This document shows, piece after piece, positions 26,739-35,354 of a DNA stretch of 64,000 bases. Where the stretch lies: assembly GCF_947855115.1 (NCBI RefSeq), contig NZ_CANTZW010000002.1:186001-250000 (forward strand), read 5' to 3'. How positions within the stretch are numbered: the first letter of the stretch is position 1; each line of letters starts with the position of its first letter. Under the pieces are notes generated by a model. It saw nothing but the letters and a program-made list of their open reading frames with translations, was not told where the DNA came from and searched no databases. The position numbers and the translations under genes were made by a program. The DNA is from an uncultured Parabacteroides sp. (GTDB lineage Bacteria > Bacteroidota > Bacteroidia > Bacteroidales > Tannerellaceae).

Positions 26739-27845
26739 ATGGATACGATGAATGAGATAAAGACACGAGAGTTGCCCGAGGAGCAGGAGATTGATTTGAT
26801 TGAGTTGGCGCAAAAGTTGTGGAAAGAGCGTAAGTTCTTATTGAAGGGCTGTGGCATCGCGATAGTGGTAGGCTTGGTAGTTGCCTTCAGTATTCCGAAG
26901 GAGTATACGACTACGGTGAAATTGGCGCCGGAGACACAAGATGCCGCGAAGAAGTCCAGTCTTGGCGGTTTGGCCGCTATGGCTGGGATTAACCTTAATA
27001 CCGCGGCTGGCGCGGACGCTATCTCTCCGGATTTGTATCCGGATGTAGTGCAGAGTACTCCGTTCTTGTTGGAATTGTTTCCGGTACAGGTTACCGATGA
27101 GGAAAAGGAATTAAGCACCACTTTATTTGATTATATGAACGACCACCAACGCAAGGCTTGGTGGGGATACGTTATCTCGGCCCCTTTTAAGGCGTTGGGT
27201 GCGGTCATGAGCCTGATTTCCGGAGAGGAGGAGGAGTCGGAGGGCTTGAATCCTTATCACTTGACGAAGGAACAAGAAGAGGTGGTGAAGGCTTTGCAAG
27301 AGCGGGTATCCGTCTCTGTAGATAAGAAGACCTTGGTTATCACGGCTTCCGTACAGATGCAAGACCCGGTTATTTCCGCTCAGATAACGAAGGTGGTCTT
27401 GGAGAACCTTCAGGATTACATAACGAATTATCGTACGCAGAAAGTGAAACAAGACCTTGAGTTCACCCAGAAGGTGTTTGGCGAGTCGCGCGACGCTTAT
27501 TATAAAGCGCAACGTGCGTACGCTGCTTTCGAGGATGCCAACCGTAATATCATATCTTCCAGCTACCGTACGGAGCAAGAACGTTTGAAGAACGAGATGA
27601 CTCTTACGTTTAATGTCTATAATACGTTGGCGCAGAAGTTAGAGCAAGACAAATTACGTGTACAGGAGGAAACACCCGTGTATACCGTGATCGAACCGGC
27701 TACCGTACCCTTGAAAGCATCTTCTCCTAAGAAGCTGCTGATCTTGGTCGGTTTTGTCTTCCTCGCCTTGTTCGGGTGTATCGGATATTTATTCGTGAAA
27801 GATACGTTTGTATCGGCGCTTAAGAAAGCAGAGGCTGATACCTAA
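26739..27845 (+). CDS. Wzz/chain-length-determinant-like inner-membrane protein
   Basis: The 368-residue protein has a Wzz N-terminal domain with a transmembrane segment at about 33-52, a long periplasmic helical region (about 55-335) and a second membrane segment near the C-terminus (about 338-358). It has no cytoplasmic tyrosine-kinase domain, unlike Wzc. With the upstream SLBB export protein it forms the co-polymerase half of a polysaccharide export pair. Its stop overlaps the convergent downstream gene by four bases. Confidence 0.9.
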   Translation: MDTMNEIKTRELPEEQEIDLIELAQKLWKERKFLLKGCGIAIVVGLVVAFSIPKEYTTTVKLAPETQDAAKKSSLGGLAAMAGINLNTAAGADAISPDLYPDVVQSTPFLLELFPVQVTDEEKELSTTLFDYMNDHQRKAWWGYVISAPFKALGAVMSLISGEEEESEGLNPYHLTKEQEEVVKALQERVSVSVDKKTLVITASVQMQDPVISAQITKVVLENLQDYITNYRTQKVKQDLEFTQKVFGESRDAYYKAQRAYAAFEDANRNIISSSYRTEQERLKNEMTLTFNVYNTLAQKLEQDKLRVQEETPVYTVIEPATVPLKASSPKKLLILVGFVFLALFGCIGYLFVKDTFVSALKKAEADT

Positions 27846-28723
27846 TTCCCACAAACTGTAAAATACGCCACGGCCTCGTCATGACTGACCTGTGCCGTGG
27901 TTTTTATTTGTGGGAATAGCTGATTGATTCTGTTTGTTATCGTATCACAAAGATTTTGGTAAACTTCCTCCGATATTTCCTCATAAGGTTGCTCATTGAA
28001 GCAGCAAAGGTTCCCTTCGCTATAGAATAAATCCACTGCCAGCCATTGATTCCTCATCCTCCATTCTGTCGAGTCGTTTATATGCGTGTATAAATCTAAC
28101 GGAGCGCTAGGGAGAAAGAGATTCATGGTGCTGCTCTTGCCTTTTTTATTGATTAGTTCTTCTAATTCCGGGATGATACGCACGGGATGTGCCTGTTGCC
28201 TTTCCATCGTCTCCACCAATAGTTTCCGGTTGTAAGATGCGACAAATATACCCTCGTGATAGTAACAACCCAAGAACAGCTTATCGATGTCCGGATAATA
28301 TCTTACGGGAATAGAAGCCTCCTCTTGTCGCTGGGCAGGGAAGGCGAACGAAGCGTCCAATTGCTTGAAGATACGTTTCGCCGTATAATTATTCATGGGG
28401 ACATACAAGATATCCCCTTGTGGATAGTAAGCGATCAGAAAAGATGACAGATCAGGGTTCTCCTGTATCAAAGACAGAAAAATGGAGGATATATGATCCG
28501 AGAATACCTTGTGTATATTCTTCATGGGGAGAATCATTCTCTCGAACACAGAAGGATGGTTAATGGCGAAAATAGCCTTGGGGGTCGGGATGATCAGGCC
28601 ATAAGGATCAGCCGTGGCGACAAGCTGCTCATCGCTCATATTCTTGTAAAAGTACCCCACGCATGAGATCGTAACCAAAAACAAGACAATAAATATCGTT
28701 ATGTCCTTCTTGCCGATAGTCAT
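27842..28723 (-). CDS. Hypothetical single-pass membrane protein
   Basis: The 293-residue protein has one N-terminal hydrophobic segment (about 8-26), with the rest predicted outside the cytoplasm. I do not recognise a family. The start overlaps the nth stop by four bases (ATGA), so it is translated as the second gene of an nth operon. Its 3' end is the complementary strand of the terminator of the wzz-like gene. A link to nth function is not implied. Confidence 0.75.
   Translation of the reverse strand: MTIGKKDITIFIVLFLVTISCVGYFYKNMSDEQLVATADPYGLIIPTPKAIFAINHPSVFERMILPMKNIHKVFSDHISSIFLSLIQENPDLSSFLIAYYPQGDILYVPMNNYTAKRIFKQLDASFAFPAQRQEEASIPVRYYPDIDKLFLGCYYHEGIFVASYNRKLLVETMERQQAHPVRIIPELEELINKKGKSSTMNLFLPSAPLDLYTHINDSTEWRMRNQWLAVDLFYSEGNLCCFNEQPYEEISEEVYQNLCDTITNRINQLFPQIKTTAQVSHDEAVAYFTVCGN
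27845..27917 (+). terminator. Nested inverted repeats forming the terminator of the Wza/Wzz unit
   Basis: Outer arms ATTCCCACAAA (27845-27855) and TTTGTGGGAAT (27907-27917) enclose an inner stem CCACGGC (27868-27874)/GCCGTGG (27894-27900) that is followed by TTTTT. The inner hairpin is a plus-strand terminator; it is embedded in the last codons of the convergent gene. Confidence 0.75.
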
Positions 28724-29358
28724 GTTTGCTTTAGGAAATATTTACACCAAGGCTTTAACCCGCATTCCTCGCACTTGGGTTTTCGGGCGAGGCAAACATA
28801 TCTTCCATGTAATATCAGCCAGTGATGGGCTATGGGGATCAGTTCTTCCGGAATGTTCTTCACCAATTCTTTCTCGGTTTCCAAAGGGGTCTTGCTATTA
28901 TTGGTAAGGCCGATCCGGTTGGATACACGGAATACGTGCGTATCTACAGCCATGGCCGGCTTGTCGTATACGACGGAGGCGATCACGTTCGCCGTTTTTC
29001 TCCCTACACCCGGTAGTTTCTGTAGCTCATCTATATCAGAGGGAACCACGCCGTTGAAATCTTCTATCAGCATCTTTGCCATACCCACCAAATGTTTGGC
29101 CTTGTTGTTCGGGTAGGATACGCTGCGTATGTATTCATAGACAACTTCCGGTGTGCTGGCAGCCATTACTTCTGGGGTCGGGAATGCCTCGAACAGGGCC
29201 GGGGTGATCATATTCACCCGTTTATCCGTACATTGCGCAGATAGGATTACCGCTATTAATAATTGATACGGATCGTCATAATGTAATTCCGTCTCGGCTA
29301 CCGGGATGTTTTCCTTAAACCAATTTAATACACCCTTATATCTTTCTTCTTTTCGCAT
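28720..29358 (-). CDS. nth: Endonuclease III (base-excision DNA glycosylase/AP lyase)
   Basis: The 212-residue protein has the helix-hairpin-helix LPGVGRKTAN with catalytic Lys121, the catalytic Asp139 in VDTHVFR, and the C-terminal [4Fe-4S] motif Cys-x6-Cys-x2-Cys-x5-Cys (in CLARKPKC...). It removes oxidised pyrimidines and nicks abasic sites. Length and motifs match E. coli Nth (211). It overlaps the following gene by four bases. Confidence 0.97.
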   Translation of the reverse strand: MRKEERYKGVLNWFKENIPVAETELHYDDPYQLLIAVILSAQCTDKRVNMITPALFEAFPTPEVMAASTPEVVYEYIRSVSYPNNKAKHLVGMAKMLIEDFNGVVPSDIDELQKLPGVGRKTANVIASVVYDKPAMAVDTHVFRVSNRIGLTNNSKTPLETEKELVKNIPEELIPIAHHWLILHGRYVCLARKPKCEECGLKPWCKYFLKQT

Positions 29359-29529
29359 TGTTTTCTTGGTTTCTGTTTTTTTCGCATCCGAAAGGTATAA
29401 CTTTTAATAGGAATATACAAATGGGAATGCACCAAAAATAAACAAGCTTACTGTAGTTTCACGTTTTAGGTTGACTATATTGTATCTTATTGGCAAAGGA
29501 AGTTGGCTTGATTAACGTGATTGTTTGTA

Positions 29530-29916
29530 TTATTTAATTATAGAGATAAGATTCTTTCCTAGAATAATTCCCAGAAAGACCGCTATCAGGCCAAGGATAT
29601 TACTGGCCAATATGTTGAGTAATGCCATTTTATACTCTCCTGTGCGCATAAGCACCATCGTGTCGAGAGTGAATGAGGAGAAGGTCGTGAAACCACCAAA
29701 AAGACCGGTGAAGAGGAAGGCTCTTGTATTGATAGAAAAATTATAGGCTTCCGCTATACTCCAGCAGAAGCCAATTAAGAAGGAGCCGATCACATTGACC
29801 GACAGAATACCAAAAGGGAAGGAGTAAAGCATCGACCGCTGCACCCACGTGGAAACCCCGAACCGTAGAGCGGACCCGATAGCTCCTCCTATTATTAAAA
29901 GAAAAACCTTTATCAT
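29530..29916 (-). CDS. crcB: Fluoride channel CrcB/Fluc
   Basis: The 128-residue protein has four hydrophobic helices and the Fluc signatures: Asn41 in the SVNVIGSF segment and GGFTTFSSF at 74-82. It would form an antiparallel dimer exporting fluoride. It lies downstream of pheS on the same strand with a GC-rich hairpin in between. No fluoride riboswitch is recognisable in the leader. Confidence 0.95.
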   Translation of the reverse strand: MIKVFLLIIGGAIGSALRFGVSTWVQRSMLYSFPFGILSVNVIGSFLIGFCWSIAEAYNFSINTRAFLFTGLFGGFTTFSSFTLDTMVLMRTGEYKMALLNILASNILGLIAVFLGIILGKNLISIIK

Positions 29917-29934
29917 ATTGCCCCTGTGTGTTTT

Positions 29935-29960
29935 CCCCGGGCCTGGTTAAGAGCCCGGGG
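29935..29960 (-). terminator. GC-rich hairpin between pheS and crcB
   Basis: CCCCGGGC (29935-29942) and GCCCGGGG (29953-29960) form a perfect eight-base stem with a ten-base loop. Neither strand has a T run after it, so it may be an attenuating or RNA-processing structure rather than a full terminator. Confidence 0.5.
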
Positions 29961-29986
29961 GATGGTAAATGATTTAGGTTTTCAAT

Positions 29987-31006
29987 TTAATTGGCCGACT
30001 CAAACTGTCTCAGGAAACGAACATCGTTTTCCGAGAACATGCGTAAGTCTTTTACTTGGTATTTCAAATTGGTAATACGCTCAATACCCATTCCCAATGC
30101 GTAGCCTGAATAAATCTTGCTGTCGATACCGCAGTTCTCAAGCACATTCGGGTCTACCATACCGCAACCGAGGATTTCCACCCAACCGGTTCCTTTGCAG
30201 AATGGGCAACCTTTACCTCCGCAGATGTTACAAGAGATATCCATCTCGGCAGATGGCTCCGTGAACGGGAAGTAAGAAGGACGTAAGCGGATTTTCGTGT
30301 CCGGACTGAACATTTCCTTGGCAAAGAATAACAAGGCTTGTTTCAAGTCGGCGAATGAGACATTCTTATCTACGTATAATCCCTCTACCTGATGGAAAAA
30401 ACAGTGGGCACGATAGGAGATAGCCTCATTACGATAGACACGTCCCGGACAGATGATGCGGATGGGCGGCTCTTGCCTTTCCATAACGCGTGTCTGTACG
30501 GAGGAAGTATGTGTACGAAGCAATACATCCGGATTATGCTGGATAAAGAATGTATCCTGCATGTCGCGGGCGGGATGATCTTCGGCGAAATTCAAGGAAG
30601 AGAAGACATGCCAGTCATCCTCGATTTCCGGTCCTTCAGCGATGCTGAATCCCAACCGTCCGAATATATCGCATATTTCTTTCTTAACAAGTGATAAAGG
30701 ATGACGAGTGCCTAGTTCGATCGGATAAGCCGTACGAGTCAGATCAATATCATCGTCTGCGGTCTGTACGTTCTCAAAGCTTTCTTTTAGTTCGTTGATC
30801 TTGCTCTGGGTTATTTCCTTCAATTCGTTCAAGTGTTTACCAACCTCACGTTTCTGATCGGCCGCTACGTTGCGGAAATCATTCATCAACGCTGATATCT
30901 CGCCTTTTTTGCTGAGATATTTTATACGTAAAGCTTCTAGTTCCTCGGCATTCGCCGCTTTCATATTCTCTACTTCTTGAAGCAGAGCCTTAATTTTATC
31001 GAGCAT
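29987..31006 (-). CDS. pheS: Phenylalanine-tRNA ligase alpha subunit
   Basis: The 339-residue protein has the N-terminal coiled-coil (about 1-90) used to bind tRNA and the class II catalytic core with motif 2 around FFHQVEGLYVD and motif 3 GMGIERI near the C-terminus. It charges tRNA-Phe together with PheT, which is not in this window, so the subunit genes are not adjacent downstream. A TACTTTTG box with CTTG 19 bases upstream precedes it. Confidence 0.97.
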   Translation of the reverse strand: MLDKIKALLQEVENMKAANAEELEALRIKYLSKKGEISALMNDFRNVAADQKREVGKHLNELKEITQSKINELKESFENVQTADDDIDLTRTAYPIELGTRHPLSLVKKEICDIFGRLGFSIAEGPEIEDDWHVFSSLNFAEDHPARDMQDTFFIQHNPDVLLRTHTSSVQTRVMERQEPPIRIICPGRVYRNEAISYRAHCFFHQVEGLYVDKNVSFADLKQALLFFAKEMFSPDTKIRLRPSYFPFTEPSAEMDISCNICGGKGCPFCKGTGWVEILGCGMVDPNVLENCGIDSKIYSGYALGMGIERITNLKYQVKDLRMFSENDVRFLRQFESAN

Positions 31007-31033
31007 TTCTAGTCACACTTTGTATTTGTCATG

Positions 31034-31064
31034 CAAAAGTACGCCTTTCTTTTGAAATTGCAAG
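31034..31064 (-). promoter_or_regulatory. Promoter of pheS
   Basis: On the minus strand CTTG (31061-31064), 19-base spacer, TACTTTTG (31034-31041), then the ATG 28 bases later. Confidence 0.6.
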
Positions 31065-31173
31065 GGATTCGTAAGGTTTTTTAGTTAAATGTAAGCGCAG
31101 ACCTTGGAGATCTTGTTTCGTATATTAAAGTATTTATATATCTTCGCAGCAAAATCAAACTGTAAATTAATTA

Positions 31174-32448
31174 ATGGAAATTGTCATTATTATTGGCCTT
31201 ATCTTACTTAATGGAATTCTTGCGATGTCGGAAATCGCCTTGGTCTCGGCCCGAAAGGCTAGGTTGGAGACGGAGGCGAAACGCGGAAATAAATCTGCGG
31301 GTACTGCCTTGAAGCTGGCGAATGAGCCAGATAGGTTTCTCTCAACCATCCAGATTGGGATTACGTTGATCGGTATATTGACTGGTTTATACTCGGGCGA
31401 GGCGCTAGCCCATAATTTCTCTCTCATAATAGCGCGGATCCCTGCCTTGGAACCGTATGCCTTGGGTATCGCTAAAACGACGATCGTCATTATCGTTACG
31501 TATCTTACGCTTATATTTGGAGAGTTGGTACCGAAGCGGATTGGCATGAGTTGTGCCGAGAGGGTCTCTATGCTGGTTGCCAAGCCTATGAATTTATTAT
31601 CCTTGATATCCTCGCCTTTTGTATGGTTGCTCTCTAAGAGCACGGCGTTGGCGGTGAAGATGACGGGCGTGGATACGAAAGAGGAGAACAAGGTGACAGA
31701 GGAGGAGATCAAGGCGATCGTGAAAGAGGGCTTCGATGGTGGCGAGGTGCAAGAGGTGGAGCAGGATATCGTGGAACGGGTATTTAATCTTGGAGACCGC
31801 GACGTAGGCTCTATCATGACACACCGCAGCGAGCTGGTCTGGTTGGACGTGACGGATAGTACGGAGAAGATACGGGAGAAGGTGGAAGAGAATTTATTCA
31901 ATATATATCCCGTGGCTTCGGAGAAGTTCGATAATATAGTAGGGGTTGTTTATCTGAAAGACTTGTTCGGAAAGATAGACCAGCCGGATTTCTCGATCAG
32001 CCAGGTTCTTCGCCCGGCGCAGTTCGTGCCGGAGAACCAGAGTGTGTACAACGCCTTGGAGTCTTTCAAGCAGACTCACGTGAAATATGGGCTTGTCACG
32101 GATGAGTTCGGAGGGATCCAAGGAATCGTCACCTTGAAGGATATTATGGAGGGCTTGATCGGCCAGGTTCCGGAAGTCGGGGAAGAGTCCGAGATCATAC
32201 AACGTGAGGATGGTACTTGGCTGGTGGATGGCCAGTATTCATTCTACGATTTCTTGGAATATTTTGACATGGAGGATTTATATGCCGAGCATGATTATAA
32301 TACCTTGAGCGGCCTGATCTTAGAGATTTTGGAACGTGTGCCGAAGACGGGCGAGAAATTAAGATGGCTGGACTTTGAGTTCGAGATCGTCGATATGGAT
32401 GGTGCCCGGATCGATAAGGTATTGGTTAAGCGTATGAAAGATGATTAA
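31174..32448 (+). CDS. HlyC/CorC-family membrane protein (DUF21, CBS pair, CorC_HlyC domain)
   Basis: The 424-residue protein has a DUF21 membrane domain with about four hydrophobic segments (1-150, including the start LILLNGILAMSEIALVSARK), a pair of CBS domains (about 205-320) and a C-terminal transporter-associated domain (about 335-420). Relatives are linked to magnesium or cobalt transport and to membrane-stress tolerance; 'hemolysin' is a historical label. A TATCTTCG box about 30 bases upstream resembles the promoter consensus. Ion specificity is not readable. Confidence 0.9.
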   Translation: MEIVIIIGLILLNGILAMSEIALVSARKARLETEAKRGNKSAGTALKLANEPDRFLSTIQIGITLIGILTGLYSGEALAHNFSLIIARIPALEPYALGIAKTTIVIIVTYLTLIFGELVPKRIGMSCAERVSMLVAKPMNLLSLISSPFVWLLSKSTALAVKMTGVDTKEENKVTEEEIKAIVKEGFDGGEVQEVEQDIVERVFNLGDRDVGSIMTHRSELVWLDVTDSTEKIREKVEENLFNIYPVASEKFDNIVGVVYLKDLFGKIDQPDFSISQVLRPAQFVPENQSVYNALESFKQTHVKYGLVTDEFGGIQGIVTLKDIMEGLIGQVPEVGEESEIIQREDGTWLVDGQYSFYDFLEYFDMEDLYAEHDYNTLSGLILEILERVPKTGEKLRWLDFEFEIVDMDGARIDKVLVKRMKDD

Positions 32449-32455
32449 AAGGATG

Positions 32456-32485
32456 ATGCCCATTGTAAGTATTTGCGATGGGCAT
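32456..32485. terminator. Bidirectional hairpin between convergent genes
   Basis: ATGCCCAT (32456-32463) pairs with ATGGGCAT (32478-32485) midway between the CorC-like gene (+) and the barrel gene (-). Confidence 0.6.
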
Positions 32486-32499
32486 TATAAGATTGTTTC

Positions 32500-33225
32500 T
32501 TAGAAGAGCACGCCGAGCGAGATGCTCATCACGTTTGTCCGTTTGTCGATATTGATATCGTAATTGATCTCGGGAACTGGGTTGTTGACTTTCTCGAAAT
32601 CGGATTCTACTTGATTCAACCCAAGCTCATACACGAAATCGAAGAATAATCGTCCAATGCTAACCCCCACGCCGGTAGCTATATTGACTCCGAAAGGGGT
32701 ATTATCGTTCACGTATTCGATGTGTGTAGTAGAAGACTCTACCGTATATGCGATCTTATAATTGTATTTTAACTTGGGGCCAACCATAAAACTGAGCCCG
32801 TAAGGCCCTTTCTTCACTAGGTTATAGCCTACCATTATAGGAATCTCTAATGAATTGGTTCTCATCATCAATAGATCGGAAGTAGCCGCCGGTGTGATGG
32901 AGAGTGTATTATCTTCTGGCAGGCTTTGGGGCATTGAAAAACGGATGTTGCCCTCAGAGCGATGCCAAGAGAAACTAGGCTGGAGGAAGAATCGCTCGAT
33001 ATTGACCCGGCAAAAAATCGCCGCTAGATAGCCTACCTTATATTCGATATCTATGTTTTCCGCTTCTTTTCCGTTGATGGAGAGAGAATTTATAATCGGG
33101 AAAGTGGCGTTGAACCCCACCTTCGCCCCGAAATTGAATGCCTTATCTTCGATGCGTATAAGGTTCTGGGCTTCTGCCGACAGGCTGAGGTAGAGCAATA
33201 CCCCTATAAAGTAGACTTTTTTCAT
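32500..33225 (-). CDS. Outer-membrane beta-barrel protein (PorT-like domain)
   Basis: The 241-residue protein has a signal peptide (about 1-19, SLSAEAQ) followed by alternating amphipathic strands (for example FNFGAKVGFNATFPI, YGLSFMVGPKLKYNY) and a final aromatic residue, the pattern of small Bacteroidota outer-membrane barrels. Function unknown. It starts 4 bases after the stop of the flavin-reductase-like gene, so they share a transcript, which looks like a positional rather than functional link. Confidence 0.8.
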   Translation of the reverse strand: MKKVYFIGVLLYLSLSAEAQNLIRIEDKAFNFGAKVGFNATFPIINSLSINGKEAENIDIEYKVGYLAAIFCRVNIERFFLQPSFSWHRSEGNIRFSMPQSLPEDNTLSITPAATSDLLMMRTNSLEIPIMVGYNLVKKGPYGLSFMVGPKLKYNYKIAYTVESSTTHIEYVNDNTPFGVNIATGVGVSIGRLFFDFVYELGLNQVESDFEKVNNPVPEINYDINIDKRTNVMSISLGVLF

Positions 33226-33229
33226 GCCG

Positions 33230-33796
33230 TTATTTTTTCTTTTTCACGGACCAGCCGAATTTTCCGACAAATTCGCCCAACCCATAATACTTACCATGCG
33301 AGTAAGCCAGGAGGTCTGCTTTCTGCATATCAAAAGCCCCCGTCTCTGGGTCAAGGTACTTATCATCGGCTTGTACGTTCACGACCTCGGCGATAAACAT
33401 ATCATGGCTTCCGAGCGCGATCACCTCTTTTACCCGGCATTCGATACAAAGCGGGGATTCGTCTATCGTCGGGGCGTTGACAACAGTGGCTTTTCCGGGA
33501 GTAAGCTTCATCTCCTCGAACTTATGATGGTCTTTTCCGGAGTTTACCCCGCACCAATCCGTAGCGTAAGCCAGCTCACGATTTGTCAAATTGATGACGA
33601 ATTCCATATTCTTTTTCAAGATTGGATAAGAGAATCGCTCCGGTCGTACAGAGATATAACACATCGCCGGGTTCGTACAAATCGTGCCGACCCATGCGAC
33701 AGTTATAATATTGTACTCAGAAGGCTTGTTTCCGCAGCTCACCATTACGGCAGGCAACGGATAGATCATGGTTCCCGGTTTCCAATCGTGCTTCAT
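33230..33796 (-). CDS. Flavin reductase-like FMN-binding protein
   Basis: The 188-residue protein shows the split-barrel flavin reductase/flavoredoxin pattern: NIITVAWVGTICTNPAMCYISVRPERFSYP in pieces around 29-58, ENFVINL-like (MEFVINLTN) and DHHKFEEMKLTP later. It would bind FMN and pass electrons in the cytoplasm; partner unknown. It is downstream of pyrBI on the same strand, separated by an AT-rich inverted repeat. Confidence 0.88.
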   Translation of the reverse strand: MKHDWKPGTMIYPLPAVMVSCGNKPSEYNIITVAWVGTICTNPAMCYISVRPERFSYPILKKNMEFVINLTNRELAYATDWCGVNSGKDHHKFEEMKLTPGKATVVNAPTIDESPLCIECRVKEVIALGSHDMFIAEVVNVQADDKYLDPETGAFDMQKADLLAYSHGKYYGLGEFVGKFGWSVKKKK

Positions 33797-33823
33797 AATA
33801 AAAACTACGCTTTTATAATTGGA

Positions 33824-33876
33824 AATTGAGAATTGAAAATTAAAGATTCCGTAAAGCTAATTTTCAATTCTCAATT
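33824..33876. repeat. AT-rich 19-base perfect inverted repeat downstream of pyrI
   Basis: Left arm AATTGAGAATTGAAAATTA (33824-33842) and right arm (33858-33876) are exact reverse complements around a 15-base loop. It fills the gap between pyrI and the flavin-reductase gene and may act as a weak terminator or mRNA stabiliser. Confidence 0.75.
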
Positions 33877-33882
33877 CTCAAA

Positions 33883-34347
33883 TTATTTAATGATTATGTC
33901 TTCTTTGTTAATCTTACGTTCGCAATAATGGCATTTGATGGTTCCTTTCTCCTTGTCTATTACATCGAAGCGGGAAAGCATCGGCTCATTATTGGTGATA
34001 CATTTCGGATTGTTACATTTAACCAGTCCGATCAACTCGTCGGGTAAAGTAACTTTCTTCTTCTCTACAACCTCATAATCACGGATAATGTTCAAGATAA
34101 CGTTCGGAGCGATCAAGGCGATGCGGTTGATCTCGTCTTCCTCGAAGAACTTGCCGGCGATCTTGATCATGCCCTTGCACCCCATCTTGTTACTATGGAA
34201 ATTATTTCCGATCGTGATCGTATTGTTCATTTTCTCCAGCCCCAGTAAAGAGGCAACCTTAAATAATTGGCTGGGAGGAATATGATCTATGGCAGTGCCG
34301 TTCTCTAAGGCGGCTACTTGCAATTCTTTTTTCTTTTCTGCTGACAT
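33883..34347 (-). CDS. pyrI: Aspartate carbamoyltransferase regulatory subunit
   Basis: The 154-residue protein has the allosteric nucleotide-binding domain (about 1-100) and a C-terminal zinc domain with Cys111, Cys116, Cys139 and Cys142. It binds the PyrB trimers and gives ATP/CTP control of pyrimidine synthesis. It is 12 bases downstream of pyrB. Confidence 0.97.
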   Translation of the reverse strand: MSAEKKKELQVAALENGTAIDHIPPSQLFKVASLLGLEKMNNTITIGNNFHSNKMGCKGMIKIAGKFFEEDEINRIALIAPNVILNIIRDYEVVEKKKVTLPDELIGLVKCNNPKCITNNEPMLSRFDVIDKEKGTIKCHYCERKINKEDIIIK

Positions 34348-34359
34348 AAAACTTCGTTT

Positions 34360-35280
34360 TTATTCGTCGATAGATATACCTAAAACTTCGCAAATGATAG
34401 CTTGACGCGCGAACAACCCGTTGCGTGCCTGTTGGATGTAATAAGCCTTTGGATTATCGTCCACATCGTAAGCGATCTCGTTCACACGGGGTAGCGGATG
34501 CAAGATACGCAGGTTCTCACGGCTGTTTCTCAGCATGTCGTTACGCAGGATATACACGTTCTTTACCCGTTCGTACTCTTCCAGGTCGGTGAAACGCTCG
34601 CGTTGTACGCGGGTCATATAAAGGATATCTGTCTGGTTGATGATATCTTCCGTGAAATCGGTATGCTCCTCGTATTTGAGACCGTGCTTGTCACAGAAGT
34701 TCTTTTGCTCGTCCGGCATACGCAATTCATTCGGGGCGACGAAATGGAAGGTCGGGTGGAAGTGAGACATTCCCACGATCAAGGAATGAACCGTGCGGCC
34801 ATATTTTAGATCGCCGACCATCGTGATGGTGAGATCGTCCAGCTTACCTTGTGTCTTACGGATGGAATACAAGTCTAGCATGGTTTGCGAGGGATGTTGG
34901 TTCGCTCCGTCACCAGCGTTGATAATAGGGATATCCGTCACCTCGGAGGCATAGCGGGCAGCTCCTTCCAGGTAATGTCTCATAATGATCAAGTCCACGT
35001 AATTGCTTACCATCAAGATCGTATCTTTCAAGGTCTCGCCCTTGGAGGAACTGGTCGTGGAAGCGTCCGAGAAACCGATCACCCGTCCGCCTAAACGATT
35101 TACGGCGGTCTCGAAACTCAGTCTCGTGCGTGTAGAGGGCTCGAAGAACAAGGTAGCGGCTACTTTGCCTTCCAGCAATTTCCGGTTCGGGTTCTCCTCA
35201 AACTTCCTTGCGTTATCCAGTATACGAAGAATGTCCTCTTTGGAACATTGATCGATAGAAACTAAACTTTTACTCTTCAT
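34360..35280 (-). CDS. pyrB: Aspartate carbamoyltransferase catalytic subunit
   Basis: The 306-residue enzyme joins carbamoyl phosphate and aspartate, the first committed step of pyrimidine synthesis. Carbamoyl-phosphate site STRTR is at 49-53, and HPLPR lies near residue 262. It is the first gene of a pyrB-pyrI pair; no pyrimidine attenuator was recognised in its short leader, which abuts the alkaline phosphatase terminator. Confidence 0.97.
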   Translation of the reverse strand: MKSKSLVSIDQCSKEDILRILDNARKFEENPNRKLLEGKVAATLFFEPSTRTRLSFETAVNRLGGRVIGFSDASTTSSSKGETLKDTILMVSNYVDLIIMRHYLEGAARYASEVTDIPIINAGDGANQHPSQTMLDLYSIRKTQGKLDDLTITMVGDLKYGRTVHSLIVGMSHFHPTFHFVAPNELRMPDEQKNFCDKHGLKYEEHTDFTEDIINQTDILYMTRVQRERFTDLEEYERVKNVYILRNDMLRNSRENLRILHPLPRVNEIAYDVDDNPKAYYIQQARNGLFARQAIICEVLGISIDE

Positions 35281-35315
35281 AGGTTGTGTATATTCTGTCT
35301 TATGTACGCGAATGT

Positions 35316-35349
35316 ATAAAAAAAGCGGAGATCGAAAGACCTCCGCTTT
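35316..35349 (-). terminator. Rho-independent terminator of the alkaline phosphatase gene
   Basis: On the minus strand AAAGCGGAG and CTCCGCTTT (arms 35341-35349 and 35322-35330) form a nine-base stem followed by TTTT. Confidence 0.9.
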
Positions 35350-35354
35350 ATATT

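Noticed and set aside
29917..29986. Possible fluoride riboswitch before crcB
   Set aside because: The leader has a GC-rich hairpin but no recognisable crcB-motif core sequence or pseudoknot arrangement.
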